A stretch of DNA of 64,000 bases from Novosphingobium kunmingense (GTDB taxonomy: Bacteria > Pseudomonadota > Alphaproteobacteria > Sphingomonadales > Sphingomonadaceae). Below, one piece after another: positions 6,895-14,920 of this stretch. The position numbers and the translations under genes were made by a program. Positions within the stretch are counted from its first letter, which is position 1; every line of letters starts with the position of its first letter. The notes under the pieces were generated by a model. It was given only the letters and a program-made list of their open reading frames with translations, was not told where the DNA came from and did not search any database. The stretch covers positions 337,478 through 401,477 of the forward strand of contig NZ_PHUF01000005.1 in NCBI RefSeq assembly GCF_002813245.1. The letters are read 5' to 3'.

Positions 6895-9047
6895 TGAGCT
6901 TTGTGCTTGCAGTCGCGCTCGCCCAGGCGAGCTTGCCTTTCGATATGCTCCCGCTCGGGGCTTCCCCTACCGAACAGATCGATCCCTGCCCATATTTCGA
7001 CCAGGCCAAGGGACCCGGTACAACACGACCTGTCACCTCCAGCGATCTCGTTGAGCTCGCAGATATTGGCCGTTGGGATCCGTCCGACCCGATCAGTCCA
7101 TTCGGTATTTCGCCCGATGGCAAACAGATCGCCTTTGTTCTCCGGAGGGCAAATCCGGCCGCCAACGGCTATTGTCAACGCCTCATGGTCATGCCTCTCG
7201 ACGCGGCGAAAGCCCCGGTCGAACGCGACCGCGGCGGCAGCCTGATCCGCGAAAGCTACCCGTTGCGCAACTTCACGGCGATCGCCGCAGGGTGGCCACA
7301 GGTCATAAAACCGCGCTGGTCACCTGATGGCAAGACAATCGCCTATATCAAACGCACCGGAGGCACCGCGCAGGTCTGGCTTGTCGATGCGGCAGGACAA
7401 GAACCGCCTCGCCAAGCCACCCTTATGCCCGATGATGTCGAGGACTTGGCCTGGGCGAAAGATGGCGCCGCCCTCATTGTCGCGACACGACCTGCATTGC
7501 GCGAAGAAGTCGATGAGATCGCACGAGAAGCGCACCAGGGTTATCTGTTCGACGAGCGGTTCGCCCCCGATATGGGCGATCAACCGCTTCCGACACGGCC
7601 CCATCCGCTCGAATTAACGCGATGGAACATCGGCGACGGGACGAAGCGCACGGCCGCACCCGATGAAGTTGCGCTCATTACGCCGACACGTCCGGGGGCG
7701 GTGCCATCAGAAGCAAGGATGTTCACTGTGGGCCCCAAGGGCGTTGCGGCCTGGACCCAAGCGGTCGACCCGAGCAAAGTCCTTAGCCCGGTGGAACTCG
7801 TATTGGCCGATGGGACGGGCCGCCGGATTTCCTGCGATGAGCGCCTGTGCACGCGCGTCGCGCAGCTTTGGTGGGCAGACGATGGCCATACGCTGTTTGG
7901 GGTCGTTCGTGGCGGCTGGGCAAGAAGCCGGACCAGCGTCATCGCCTGGCGGCTCGGCCAGAAGGCGCCGCGGGTAGTGCTCGAAACCGATGACATGCTG
8001 ATCGGTTGCGACAAATCGGGGCGCGAATTGATCTGCGCGCGCGAAGGCTCAACCACGCCGCGCCGCATGGTTGCGATCAATCCCGTGTCCGGCAAAGAGC
8101 GCCTGATCTACAACCCCAATCCGCAGTTTGGGACGCGGTTACGCCTTGGCACGGTGCAGCGGTTTCATTTCCGCAATGCCTACGGGGTCGAGTGCTTCGC
8201 GGACCTTGTCCTGCCGCCCGGTCACCGCAAGGGCGAACGGCATCCCCTGGTCGTGGTGCAGTACAACAGCGTCGGCTTCTTGCGCGGCGGAACCGGCGAT
8301 GTGTTTCCGATCCAGGTACTTGCCGGGCGCGGTTTCGCGGTATTGAGTTTCAGCCGCCCTGACTTCCTGCCCGCTGCCAAGCAGGGAGCGGCCGAAATCG
8401 ACGTTATGCGCGAGGAACGCAAAGACTGGATCGATCGTCGCAGCACCCAAAGCGCGCTTGAGATGGCGGTGCAGAAGGCGATCGACACGGGAACCGTCGA
8501 TCCCCAGCGGATGGGCATCAGCGGATTCAGTGACGGGTCATCGACCGTGCAATGGGCGTTGATCAACAGCCGGCTTTTCAAGGTTGCCGCGATGGGTACG
8601 TGCTGCGAGGGACCGGATTCGTATCCGTTATCCGCGGGTCCAAGCTTTCAGAACCAAGGGCGCGAGATAGGGTATCGATTCTTCGAGCCCGACGCGGACG
8701 CGTTCTGGAAGCCGATGTCGATGGTCGCAAACGTTGATAAGATCGAAGCCCCGATCCTGGTCCAGAGCAGCGACAGCGAATACGAAGGGGGGCTCGACGT
8801 CGAGGCGGCATTTCGCCTGCGACACAAACCCTTCGAACTCTATGTCCTCCCGGGCGAGGGCCACGTCAAATGGCAACCCGCGCACCGCCTGGCAATGTAC
8901 GACCGCGCGGTCGAATGGTTCGAATTCTGGCTGATGGGCCGGATGACCTGCGCCCCGGCTAAGGCGGCGCAGTTCGATCGCTGGCGCAAGATGAGAGGCG
9001 CGCCGGCCAATCCGGTTTGTGGTCCATCACCCTTGCCCGATCCATGA
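6894..9047 (+). CDS. Lasso peptide isopeptidase (S9 prolyl-oligopeptidase family, AtxE2-like)
   Basis: A 717-residue protein with an N-terminal short hydrophobic stretch, a beta-propeller-like region with repeated SPDGK motifs, and a C-terminal alpha/beta hydrolase. The nucleophile is S546 in GFSDG and the histidine is H657 in GEGHVK. E629 in SSDSEYEGG is a likely acidic partner. From memory, the AtxE2 triad is S527/E610/H638; the spacing here (83 and 111 residues) is identical. The enzyme should open the isopeptide ring of the lasso peptide encoded on the opposite strand. It is coupled to the TonB receptor gene and its 3' end overlaps that of the cyclase gene by 21 bases. Confidence 0.9.
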   Translation: MSFVLAVALAQASLPFDMLPLGASPTEQIDPCPYFDQAKGPGTTRPVTSSDLVELADIGRWDPSDPISPFGISPDGKQIAFVLRRANPAANGYCQRLMVMPLDAAKAPVERDRGGSLIRESYPLRNFTAIAAGWPQVIKPRWSPDGKTIAYIKRTGGTAQVWLVDAAGQEPPRQATLMPDDVEDLAWAKDGAALIVATRPALREEVDEIAREAHQGYLFDERFAPDMGDQPLPTRPHPLELTRWNIGDGTKRTAAPDEVALITPTRPGAVPSEARMFTVGPKGVAAWTQAVDPSKVLSPVELVLADGTGRRISCDERLCTRVAQLWWADDGHTLFGVVRGGWARSRTSVIAWRLGQKAPRVVLETDDMLIGCDKSGRELICAREGSTTPRRMVAINPVSGKERLIYNPNPQFGTRLRLGTVQRFHFRNAYGVECFADLVLPPGHRKGERHPLVVVQYNSVGFLRGGTGDVFPIQVLAGRGFAVLSFSRPDFLPAAKQGAAEIDVMREERKDWIDRRSTQSALEMAVQKAIDTGTVDPQRMGISGFSDGSSTVQWALINSRLFKVAAMGTCCEGPDSYPLSAGPSFQNQGREIGYRFFEPDADAFWKPMSMVANVDKIEAPILVQSSDSEYEGGLDVEAAFRLRHKPFELYVLPGEGHVKWQPAHRLAMYDRAVEWFEFWLMGRMTCAPAKAAQFDRWRKMRGAPANPVCGPSPLPDP

Positions 9048-10763
9048 CGTTACCCAGGCCTCGGCTTCGCAAAGGTCAAGCAGCCGATAGGCGACCGCAT
9101 CGGCGGACAGGGTGTCGGTCGCCATCGCCGCCTCGACCGCCGCACGGTCGAGAAGGGCATTGCGGGCAAGATGTCCGTCGAGAATCGTGGTCCGGATTTG
9201 CACCCGGTTCCCGGCGAACAGATGGCGCAGGAAACTGTCCGGCCCAGCCTTGGAAGTCCGGCGAAGCACGGCTTGCGGAAGCACATCGGCGAAAGCCGCT
9301 CGCGCCAGAGCACGGTTGATTCCTCCACTGCACCACAGCCAGGTCGGGAGACTCAGACAGAGTTCGACCAGCGGTTGGCTCATCAGCGGTGAAAAACGAG
9401 GAACCCTGACGACATCGAGCCCATGGATATGGTTCTGTGCGCGCATGATCAGGGCCAGATGATCATGCTTTCCGCCGTGGATGCCCACGTCGACATCGAA
9501 CCATGGCGTGAGTGCCTGTGGCAGATGCATGTTCTCAGACACATTCGCCAGCATTCCCCAATCGGCTGGCCAACGGTTTGGCCGGGTCGTTCGCCGCATG
9601 CGCCGCCAGACTGCCTTGAGCATGGCCGACAAATCGGCGCCCGTGACTGCGCACATGTCATGGAGAGTCGGCCAAGCTGCCAGCATGCCCTCGGCTTGCA
9701 GTCGATCGACTACGGGGGCCGCGGAATGCAGAAAGCAAAACAGGCTATCGCCGCCGTTCCCGTCGAATATGGCATTAGCTCCGAGCTCGCATCGGGCCTT
9801 GTCCAGTTCGGCGTCGATCGCCAGCGCAAGGGTTCTGCGGCTGGGGCTCGGCAGGCCGGCCGACGCGGACTGCGTCAAATCGATTGAGGCGGGTTCGTAG
9901 ATGGCAGCATCCATCGCCACACCGAGATGATTGGCGAGAGCTTCTACAAAGACGCGTTCATCACCGCTCGGGTCGGCGGTAGCGATCGTAGCGCAACCGA
10001 ACCTGTGACCACCTGCGGCAAGGGCGGCGCAGATCAGAGAGGAATCTACGCCGCCCGATGCGGCGACGACGACCGGCCCGGCGAGATCAGCCCATGCGCC
10101 GACGATTTCCTGCGAACAAGATCGCAGCGCCCTTGCCGCCTCACGAAAGTCCGGTGCGGGCCCGGCGGGCATGAAGTCTTGCGGGCGCCAGACAGCTTGA
10201 GGCGACTTGGCCGGGTAGTCGATGTGATAGAGCGTGCCTGGCGTCAGTTCATCCACGCCGGCGAGACAAGTTGCTGCCTTCCGCAGTTCGGGCCAGCAAA
10301 GGTGCGTGCCAAGCGCAGCCCAGTCGACCGCGAGCTGAGCTTGCCCGGCTTGCGCGAAGAGCCCGGCCGCTGAAGCAATCAGGATGTGCGTGCGGCCGAC
10401 AGTCCGGTAGACCGGCAGAAGACCGGAGGGATCGGCGAAGACTTCGAGTCCGCCGTTGTCGTGCCCCGGTAGAATCGCCAGATAGGCGCCCCAGCATTCC
10501 CGGTTCAGCCAGTTCGCGATTTTAGCGGGTGATCCGCGTGCCGGGAGAGCGTCACCACGCGCATCGACGAGGCCGGACCGACTGCGCTGGAACAGCGGTC
10601 CGATGATCCGCGCACCCCATTCCAGCTCAATCGAACGAGTACCTGCCCCAAGCCAAAGTCTGGGTTTGGCGGAACAGGCTTCGGCGGGGCGGACCGCCAT
10701 TTCCACCCCGTCCCGGCCTGCCCAGCCGATAGGGACTGCAAGAAGAAACGGTTGCGGGATCAC
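9027..10763 (-). CDS. Lasso peptide cyclase (C protein, asparagine-synthetase-like)
   Basis: A 578-residue homologue of class B asparagine synthetase. The ATP-pyrophosphatase loop ASGGVDSS is at about residue 236. The N-terminal glutaminase-like domain lacks the catalytic cysteine at position 2, as is usual for lasso cyclases, which adenylate the Asp/Glu side chain and join it to Gly1 of the core. The GTG start overlaps the stop of the B gene (GTGA), so C is translated with B. The cytoplasmic product should act together with B on the precursor at 11424-11561. Confidence 0.92.
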   Translation of the reverse strand: MIPQPFLLAVPIGWAGRDGVEMAVRPAEACSAKPRLWLGAGTRSIELEWGARIIGPLFQRSRSGLVDARGDALPARGSPAKIANWLNRECWGAYLAILPGHDNGGLEVFADPSGLLPVYRTVGRTHILIASAAGLFAQAGQAQLAVDWAALGTHLCWPELRKAATCLAGVDELTPGTLYHIDYPAKSPQAVWRPQDFMPAGPAPDFREAARALRSCSQEIVGAWADLAGPVVVAASGGVDSSLICAALAAGGHRFGCATIATADPSGDERVFVEALANHLGVAMDAAIYEPASIDLTQSASAGLPSPSRRTLALAIDAELDKARCELGANAIFDGNGGDSLFCFLHSAAPVVDRLQAEGMLAAWPTLHDMCAVTGADLSAMLKAVWRRMRRTTRPNRWPADWGMLANVSENMHLPQALTPWFDVDVGIHGGKHDHLALIMRAQNHIHGLDVVRVPRFSPLMSQPLVELCLSLPTWLWCSGGINRALARAAFADVLPQAVLRRTSKAGPDSFLRHLFAGNRVQIRTTILDGHLARNALLDRAAVEAAMATDTLSADAVAYRLLDLCEAEAWVTSWIGQG

Positions 10764-11377
10764 AGGACGAGAATCGGCGTATAACGGCGTACTTCCTCAA
10801 GCTCGTCGTTGAGCACCTCGCCGCGGTTCTGCGCCCAGCAATGGGCCGCGAAGGGAGCTAGTTTCACGCCCAGGACAACATGGACGCGGCACCCGTGCCG
10901 GGCAAGGCAGAGGGCAAGCGCGATCGAACGCGGCAAACAGCGGTCTGCGGCTGTGCGCAACAATCGCGCGTGCTGGAACGCGCGTATATCGCGTTGCGCC
11001 TGTTTCGATTGAACAATGTCTTTGGCCGTTCGACACCCGATGGTATCTCGCGCCTCGCTCAGAACCTGCGCAAAGGAGCGCGTTGCCAAGCGGCGTTCGA
11101 TGCGGTGCTGCATCCAAATCGACCTGGCGACATCGCCAAGCCGGAATGACCCATCATCTATCGCCGCGCTTCGGGTTTGCGGCCGCTCCCAGTCATCTGG
11201 CAGGGGAAACGATACAGGTTGATGTGGCCGGTCGAGCCATTCGGGAGAGGCATTGGCAAGGAACTGCGCATTCTGCGCCTCGTCCAGCCGGAAGTAGCGA
11301 TCGGCAGCGATGTCCAGACCGACCGCAACACCGTCAATCACGCACCAAGCGGTATCAGGTCGGTCGGATAGCATCAT
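10760..11377 (-). CDS. Lasso peptide B protein (fused RRE and transglutaminase-like leader protease)
   Basis: A 205-residue protein. Residues 1-80 resemble the PqqD-like RiPP recognition element that binds the leader (WCVIDGVAVGLDIAADRYF). Residues 100-205 are the transglutaminase-like protease with C147 (RCLPRS), H179 (FAAHCW) and D191 (VLNDEL) as the probable catalytic triad. The B1 and B2 parts are therefore fused, as is usual in proteobacteria. The ATG at 11377 (with another at 11374) has no clear Shine-Dalgarno and follows a very stable hairpin by ten bases, so translation is probably limited. It overlaps the cyclase gene. Confidence 0.92.
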   Translation of the reverse strand: MMLSDRPDTAWCVIDGVAVGLDIAADRYFRLDEAQNAQFLANASPEWLDRPHQPVSFPLPDDWERPQTRSAAIDDGSFRLGDVARSIWMQHRIERRLATRSFAQVLSEARDTIGCRTAKDIVQSKQAQRDIRAFQHARLLRTAADRCLPRSIALALCLARHGCRVHVVLGVKLAPFAAHCWAQNRGEVLNDELEEVRRYTPILVL

Positions 11378-11387
11378 CGCGATACGA

Positions 11388-11415
11388 GGTGACGCGCGCC
11401 GAAGCGCGCGTCACC
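11388..11415 (-). promoter_or_regulatory. 12-bp perfect hairpin with UUCG loop between lasso A and B genes
   Basis: Read on the minus strand, GGTGACGCGCGC, TTCG, GCGCGCGTCACC form a perfect 12-bp stem closed by a stable UUCG tetraloop. It starts eight bases after the precursor stop and ends ten bases before the B start. No U-tract follows, so it is probably an attenuator or 3'-end stabiliser that keeps precursor mRNA in excess over the enzymes, rather than a full terminator. Confidence 0.8.
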
Positions 11416-11423
11416 AATCGGTG

Positions 11424-11561
11424 TCAGTCTTCGACGATGCCGGCGAGGTAATCCCGCTTTCCGGCGTCGGGATCGATGCCGAACACGGCCTGGCCCTTGG
11501 TTTCGGCCGAAGCCTGTCCGAGGTCGATGACGTCGTCATCACGGAAATCGCGGGTCTGCAT
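11424..11561 (-). CDS. Lasso peptide precursor (A), short unlisted-type gene
   Basis: A 45-residue precursor. The strong ribosome site AAGGAG (11569-11574) lies seven bases upstream of ATG 11561. The leader is 22 residues, ends ...ASAETK, and has the threonine at position -2 that lasso maturation requires. The 23-residue core begins GQAVFGID: Gly1 and Asp8 would make an eight-membered macrolactam ring, and the tail ends LAGIVED. The core pattern resembles, from memory, sphingopyxin II and syanodin. The order A-B-C on one strand with a divergent isopeptidase is the normal layout. Asp10 is a less likely ring acceptor. Confidence 0.9.
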   Translation of the reverse strand: MQTRDFRDDDVIDLGQASAETKGQAVFGIDPDAGKRDYLAGIVED

Positions 11562-11900
11562 GGTCGTTCTCCTTCAGTTCCAATTTGCGACTCAATCAGC
11601 CGCAGTCAAAACATGATGGATCGACGATCAACGGGATATTTTATAATCCGTATATTTACGAATTCATCGATCAGAGACTAAATGACCGGATGTTGAAGAC
11701 ACATATTGGGATGTGTACCGAAGATTTTAGCACGCGGCCTGGACATGAACATCGGCACCCGGTCAGGCAACCATTGCTGATCACGCGCCCGCCTTCAACA
11801 AGCTCCGGGAGGAGTGCAAGCAGGACAATCCGGATTCGGCAGATTTTGCGACGAGTCGGTTTTGGCTGCCGATCGCTCGGTGATCGAGTCTGATCGTCAT
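11562..11900 (-). promoter_or_regulatory. AT-rich promoter region of the lasso operon
   Basis: The 339 bases upstream of the precursor contain no convincing gene. The AT-rich stretch 11600-11680 is the likely promoter of the minus-strand A-B-C operon. It includes the imperfect palindrome 11631-11651, ACGG(G)AT...AT(C)CGT around ATTTTAT, a possible operator. I could not assign -35 and -10 boxes with confidence. Confidence 0.4.
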
Positions 11901-11927
11901 CGTTCGCAAGCGCCCTGCTTGCGAACG
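11901..11927. terminator. 11-bp inverted repeat, possible bidirectional terminator
   Basis: CGTTCGCAAGC and GCTTGCGAACG form a perfect 11-bp stem with the 5-base loop GCCCT. It separates the lasso promoter region from the XRE gene. No clear T-run follows on either side, so it may be an insulating hairpin or a protein site instead. Confidence 0.4.
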
Positions 11928-11950
11928 TCATGTCGCCCTTGGGTGAGAAA

Positions 11951-11989
11951 TATCAATGCTTAAGTTGATAATTTACTGCAAAATATCAA
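11951..11989. promoter_or_regulatory. Repeated TATCAA operator-like motif upstream of the XRE gene
   Basis: TATCAA at 11951-11956, its inverse TTGATA at 11965-11970 and TATCAA again at 11984-11989 lie in an AT-rich segment 80-115 bases before the XRE/mobile mystery A gene. The arrangement suggests an autoregulatory operator for that protein. Confidence 0.4.
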
Positions 11990-12066
11990 TCTATAGATTT
12001 ATAAACCTGATCGTGATATAAGCCTGCAAACTGATTTTCGGATGAAGATCGTAAGGGTCTGAGCTT

Positions 12067-12525
12067 ATGAAACCCGAAGTACGCCAAAGGGCGCGCGAGC
12101 GCCTCGACGCCAAACTGGCAGCGATCAAGCCGCTCGACCAGTTCGCCGTGCCACCCAAGGGCTGGATCCGGGCGATCCGCGATGCCATCGGCATGAGCGG
12201 GGCGCAACTCGCCCAGCGGCTTGGCATGACCGCCCAGGGCCTGGTCAGCGTTGAACGCTCCGAGGCGCAGGGGCGGATCCAGCTCAACACGCTGCGGCGC
12301 GCGGCCGAAGCGATGGACTGCGTGCTCGTCTATGCGCTGGTTCCGGAAACCAGCCTCACCGAGATGGTCGAGCGCCGCGCGCGCGATCTGGCCCTCAAGG
12401 CGCTGAGCCGTGTTTCGCATTCGATGGCGCTTGAGGACCAGCAGGTCGACCGTGATTTCGAGAAGCGCGTCCAGACCTATATCGACACGGCGCTGCGCGA
12501 TCGCGATCTGTGGGAGAGGGCATGA
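12067..12525 (+). CDS. Mobile mystery protein A (XRE-type HTH)
   Basis: A 152-residue DNA-binding protein with an XRE helix-turn-helix at about residues 35-65 (WIRAIRDAIGMSGAQLAQRL, GMTAQGLVSVERSE). It fits the family called mobile mystery protein A, found on mobile elements paired with a Fic-domain partner. ATG 12067 follows an AT-rich region with repeated TATCAA sites, which it probably binds. The stop overlaps the next start (ATGA), so the pair is coupled. It may act as antitoxin or repressor for the Fic protein. Confidence 0.85.
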   Translation: MKPEVRQRARERLDAKLAAIKPLDQFAVPPKGWIRAIRDAIGMSGAQLAQRLGMTAQGLVSVERSEAQGRIQLNTLRRAAEAMDCVLVYALVPETSLTEMVERRARDLALKALSRVSHSMALEDQQVDRDFEKRVQTYIDTALRDRDLWERA

Positions 12526-13109
12526 CCGATCTGTTCGCGCAGCCCGATGATGCGACCCCGCTCGATGCCGAGGAGCGTGAGGGTCTGCTGCAGACCTGGA
12601 TCACGACCCGGGCGGACCTCAACGAGGCCGAACAGGCCAACATCGACGCTGCGGTCGCGTGGGTAGCGCGGCGCCGCAAGGCCGACCTGCTGACCGACGG
12701 CTTCGTATTCGAACTGCACCGGCGGATGTTTGGCGACGTCTGGGCGTGGGCCGGTTCGACCCGTCGCACCGGCAAGAACATCGGAATCGATCCTCGTCAG
12801 ATCCACGTCCAGCTTGGCGGCCTGTTGCGCGATTGCCGCTTCTGGATCGACAACGGCTCGTTCAGTCCCGACGTGATTGCGCTGCGCCTCCATCACGGGC
12901 TGGTCGCGATCCATCCGTTCCCGAACGGCAATGGTCGCCACGCCAGATTGCTGGCCGATCTGCTGATAACTGAACTAGGAGGCCAGCCGTTCAGCTGGGG
13001 CGGCGGTACTTTGCGTGACGTCGGCAGCCTGCGCGGTGAATATGTCGCCGCCTTGCGGGAGGCCGACAATCACGACTTCGCACACTTGCTGGCCTTCGCG
13101 AGAAGCTGA
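12522..13109 (+). CDS. Mobile mystery protein B (Fic-domain AMPylase-like)
   Basis: A 195-residue Fic/Doc-family protein. The full Fic motif HPFPNGNGRHAR begins at H131, so the catalytic histidine, the anion-binding loop and the final arginine are all present. Fic enzymes usually transfer AMP from ATP to target proteins. The start ATG 12522 overlaps the XRE gene stop. The pair is best read as a toxin-antitoxin-like module. Target and neutralisation mechanism are unknown. Confidence 0.87.
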   Translation: MTDLFAQPDDATPLDAEEREGLLQTWITTRADLNEAEQANIDAAVAWVARRRKADLLTDGFVFELHRRMFGDVWAWAGSTRRTGKNIGIDPRQIHVQLGGLLRDCRFWIDNGSFSPDVIALRLHHGLVAIHPFPNGNGRHARLLADLLITELGGQPFSWGGGTLRDVGSLRGEYVAALREADNHDFAHLLAFARS

Positions 13110-13201
13110 TGGCCGCAAGGCACTCCCAACGCGCAACGTGCCTCGGCTGTCCAGCGCATGCACTCTGGGCAATTCCAGTTTCGTCCTGCTAGGCTCTATC
13201 T

Positions 13202-14131
13202 ATGCGTACCGCACTCGATCATCTGCCAGCCAACAAACAGCGGGAACTCGAACGCGTGGTCCAGATTGTGTTCGAAGAATTCGAGGATGCCTTCGCGCTG
13301 GCCAAGCACGAATGGAAGAAGGCGGGCCGCATCCTCAAGATCGTGCTCTACGGCTCCTACGCGCGCGGCGGCTGGGTCGACGAACCGCATACCGCCAAAG
13401 GCTACCAGTCGGACTACGACATGCTGATCGTCGTCAACGACAAGCGGCTGACCGACCGGGTCAAATACTGGTCGAAGGTCGATGACCGGCTGATGCGCGA
13501 ATACGGCATCACCGGCACGCTCAAGACCCCCGTCAACTTCATCGTCCACACCCTGCAGGAGGTGAACGATGGGCTCGCCCACGGCCGCTACTTCTTCATG
13601 GACGTCGCGCAGGACGGGATCGCGCTTTATCAGAGCGATGATACCGAGTTCCATCAGCCCAAGCCAAAGACGCCACTGCAGGCGCTGGCCATGGCGAAAG
13701 AATACTTTGAAGAGTGGATGCCTTCAGCCAGCGGGATGATGGAAACTGCGAAGTTCAGCCAGCAACAAGCACGGTTCAAAGATGCTGCGTTCTTACTGCA
13801 CCAATCCACCGAACGCCTCTACCATTGCGTCTTGCTGGTAGTGACCTTCTACACCCCCCACGTCCACAACCTCGGCTTTCTGCGCACCCAGGCCGAGCGG
13901 CTCGATCGGCGCCTGACCTACGTCTGGCCGCTGGACAACCGCAAGCACCGCGCGATGTTCGAGAAGCTCAAGGAAGCCTACGTCAAGGCGCGCTATTCCA
14001 AGCACTATCGGATCAGCGAGGAAGAGCTGAAATGGCTCGGCGAGCGGGTCGAAGAACTCGGCCAGATCGTCCACGAGATTTGCTCGGAGCGGATTGCGGC
14101 GCTCACCAAAGCCGCTGAAAAACGTAGCTGA
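13202..14131 (+). CDS. MNT-HEPN fusion protein (nucleotidyltransferase plus HEPN domain)
   Basis: A 309-residue protein. Residues 40-140 form a minimal nucleotidyltransferase with the GSYARGG motif (from G51) and D71/D73 in SDYDMLIVV as metal ligands. Residues 165-300 form an all-helical HEPN domain ending with KARYSKHYRI near residue 263. HEPN domains are usually RNases and MNT proteins AMPylate and silence them. Here both are in one chain, so the toxin is probably cis-regulated. The gene follows the Fic pair by 90 bases and precedes a nuclease-like gene by 12 bases. Confidence 0.8.
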   Translation: MRTALDHLPANKQRELERVVQIVFEEFEDAFALAKHEWKKAGRILKIVLYGSYARGGWVDEPHTAKGYQSDYDMLIVVNDKRLTDRVKYWSKVDDRLMREYGITGTLKTPVNFIVHTLQEVNDGLAHGRYFFMDVAQDGIALYQSDDTEFHQPKPKTPLQALAMAKEYFEEWMPSASGMMETAKFSQQQARFKDAAFLLHQSTERLYHCVLLVVTFYTPHVHNLGFLRTQAERLDRRLTYVWPLDNRKHRAMFEKLKEAYVKARYSKHYRISEEELKWLGERVEELGQIVHEICSERIAALTKAAEKRS

Positions 14132-14143
14132 CGGTGGACCGCC

Positions 14144-14626
14144 ATGTGGAATAACGACAATGCCATCTACGACGACGGCGAATGGATCACCTGGACGGAA
14201 ATCAATTCGCATCTCGCCCAGCAGGAACTGAAAGCCCGGTATCCCAATGCCGACCTTGAGCTCATCCCGGTATTCGAAAGCCTGCTCTCTACGGCGGAGC
14301 ACTATCATTTGCTCACTGGGCGACACCTGCAGGTCTATGGCGACATCGGTGAATTATACGGTGCGATAACATACGGAATCACGTTGCATCGAAATTACGC
14401 GCAGGGATCTGATGGAAAGCTAGGCAACGATTTCGTCGAGGTGAAGACGATCACTCCATTCAAAAGCAATGACATTGTTAGCCTCAACCTAAAGCGCAAC
14501 TTCAGCAAGGTGCTTCTCGTCAAGATCGGTCGAGATTTCGAAGTCAGCGGCAAACTCATCGACCGCAAAGTGCTTCCCAAGGTCAAGGGCGACAGGTTGA
14601 TGCTATCGTGGGGTCAGCTCCAATAG
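14144..14626 (+). CDS. Unknown protein with PD-(D/E)XK-like nuclease motif
   Basis: A 160-residue protein; I cannot name a confident family, although it resembles DUF6998-type proteins. Residues 65-115 contain GDIGELYGAITYGI followed by NDFVEVKTITP. The acidic residues and the E-x-K of VEVK match the order of a PD-(D/E)XK nuclease core. It starts 12 bases after the MNT-HEPN gene on the same strand and is probably co-transcribed, which suggests a role in the same toxin or defence module. There is no signal peptide or membrane segment. The motif could be coincidental. Confidence 0.6.
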   Translation: MWNNDNAIYDDGEWITWTEINSHLAQQELKARYPNADLELIPVFESLLSTAEHYHLLTGRHLQVYGDIGELYGAITYGITLHRNYAQGSDGKLGNDFVEVKTITPFKSNDIVSLNLKRNFSKVLLVKIGRDFEVSGKLIDRKVLPKVKGDRLMLSWGQLQ

Positions 14627-14692
14627 GTACTTTCAACCGGGTCTATCTAGTGGTCTGTTCACTGCGGATTGCCAAGCTGGACCGTAGGCAAC

Positions 14693-14920
14693 CTAGCTGG
14701 GCGAAGCTGTCCGTCGGGTCTTCGTGAAGCCGCGGTCGGTCGCGATGAACCGCTCGATCATCGGCGGGATCAGCCGTTCAGGCGTCGGCGCGCCCTTGGC
14801 ATCCCCGCCATTGAGCACGGTGGCATAGGTGAGAAGTTCCCGATGCAACCGGGCAGATACTTCGACTGTAAGCCGCACCGGCTTCTCGTCGGCGAGATCG
14901 GCCAGCTTCAACCGCGTCAT
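14693..14920 (-). CDS. DUF2274 protein downstream of trbI
   Basis: A 75-residue DUF2274 protein (MTRLKLADLADEKPVRLTVE at the N terminus, followed by a helical region with ERLIPPMIERFIATD). Genes of this family are typically the last member of trb operons in alphaproteobacteria. Its start overlaps the stop of trbI (14917-14920). The ribbon-like start and helices suggest a ribbon-helix-helix DNA-binding fold, but this is inference. Confidence 0.85.
   Translation of the reverse strand: MTRLKLADLADEKPVRLTVEVSARLHRELLTYATVLNGGDAKGAPTPERLIPPMIERFIATDRGFTKTRRTASPS

Noticed and set aside
9027..10763. Primary-metabolism asparagine synthetase
   Set aside because: The gene overlaps the lasso B gene, lies after a lasso precursor and lacks the N-terminal catalytic cysteine.
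11585..11893. Plus-strand open frame upstream of the XRE gene
   Set aside because: It covers AT-rich promoter-like DNA, has no ribosome site, and its translation is not protein-like.
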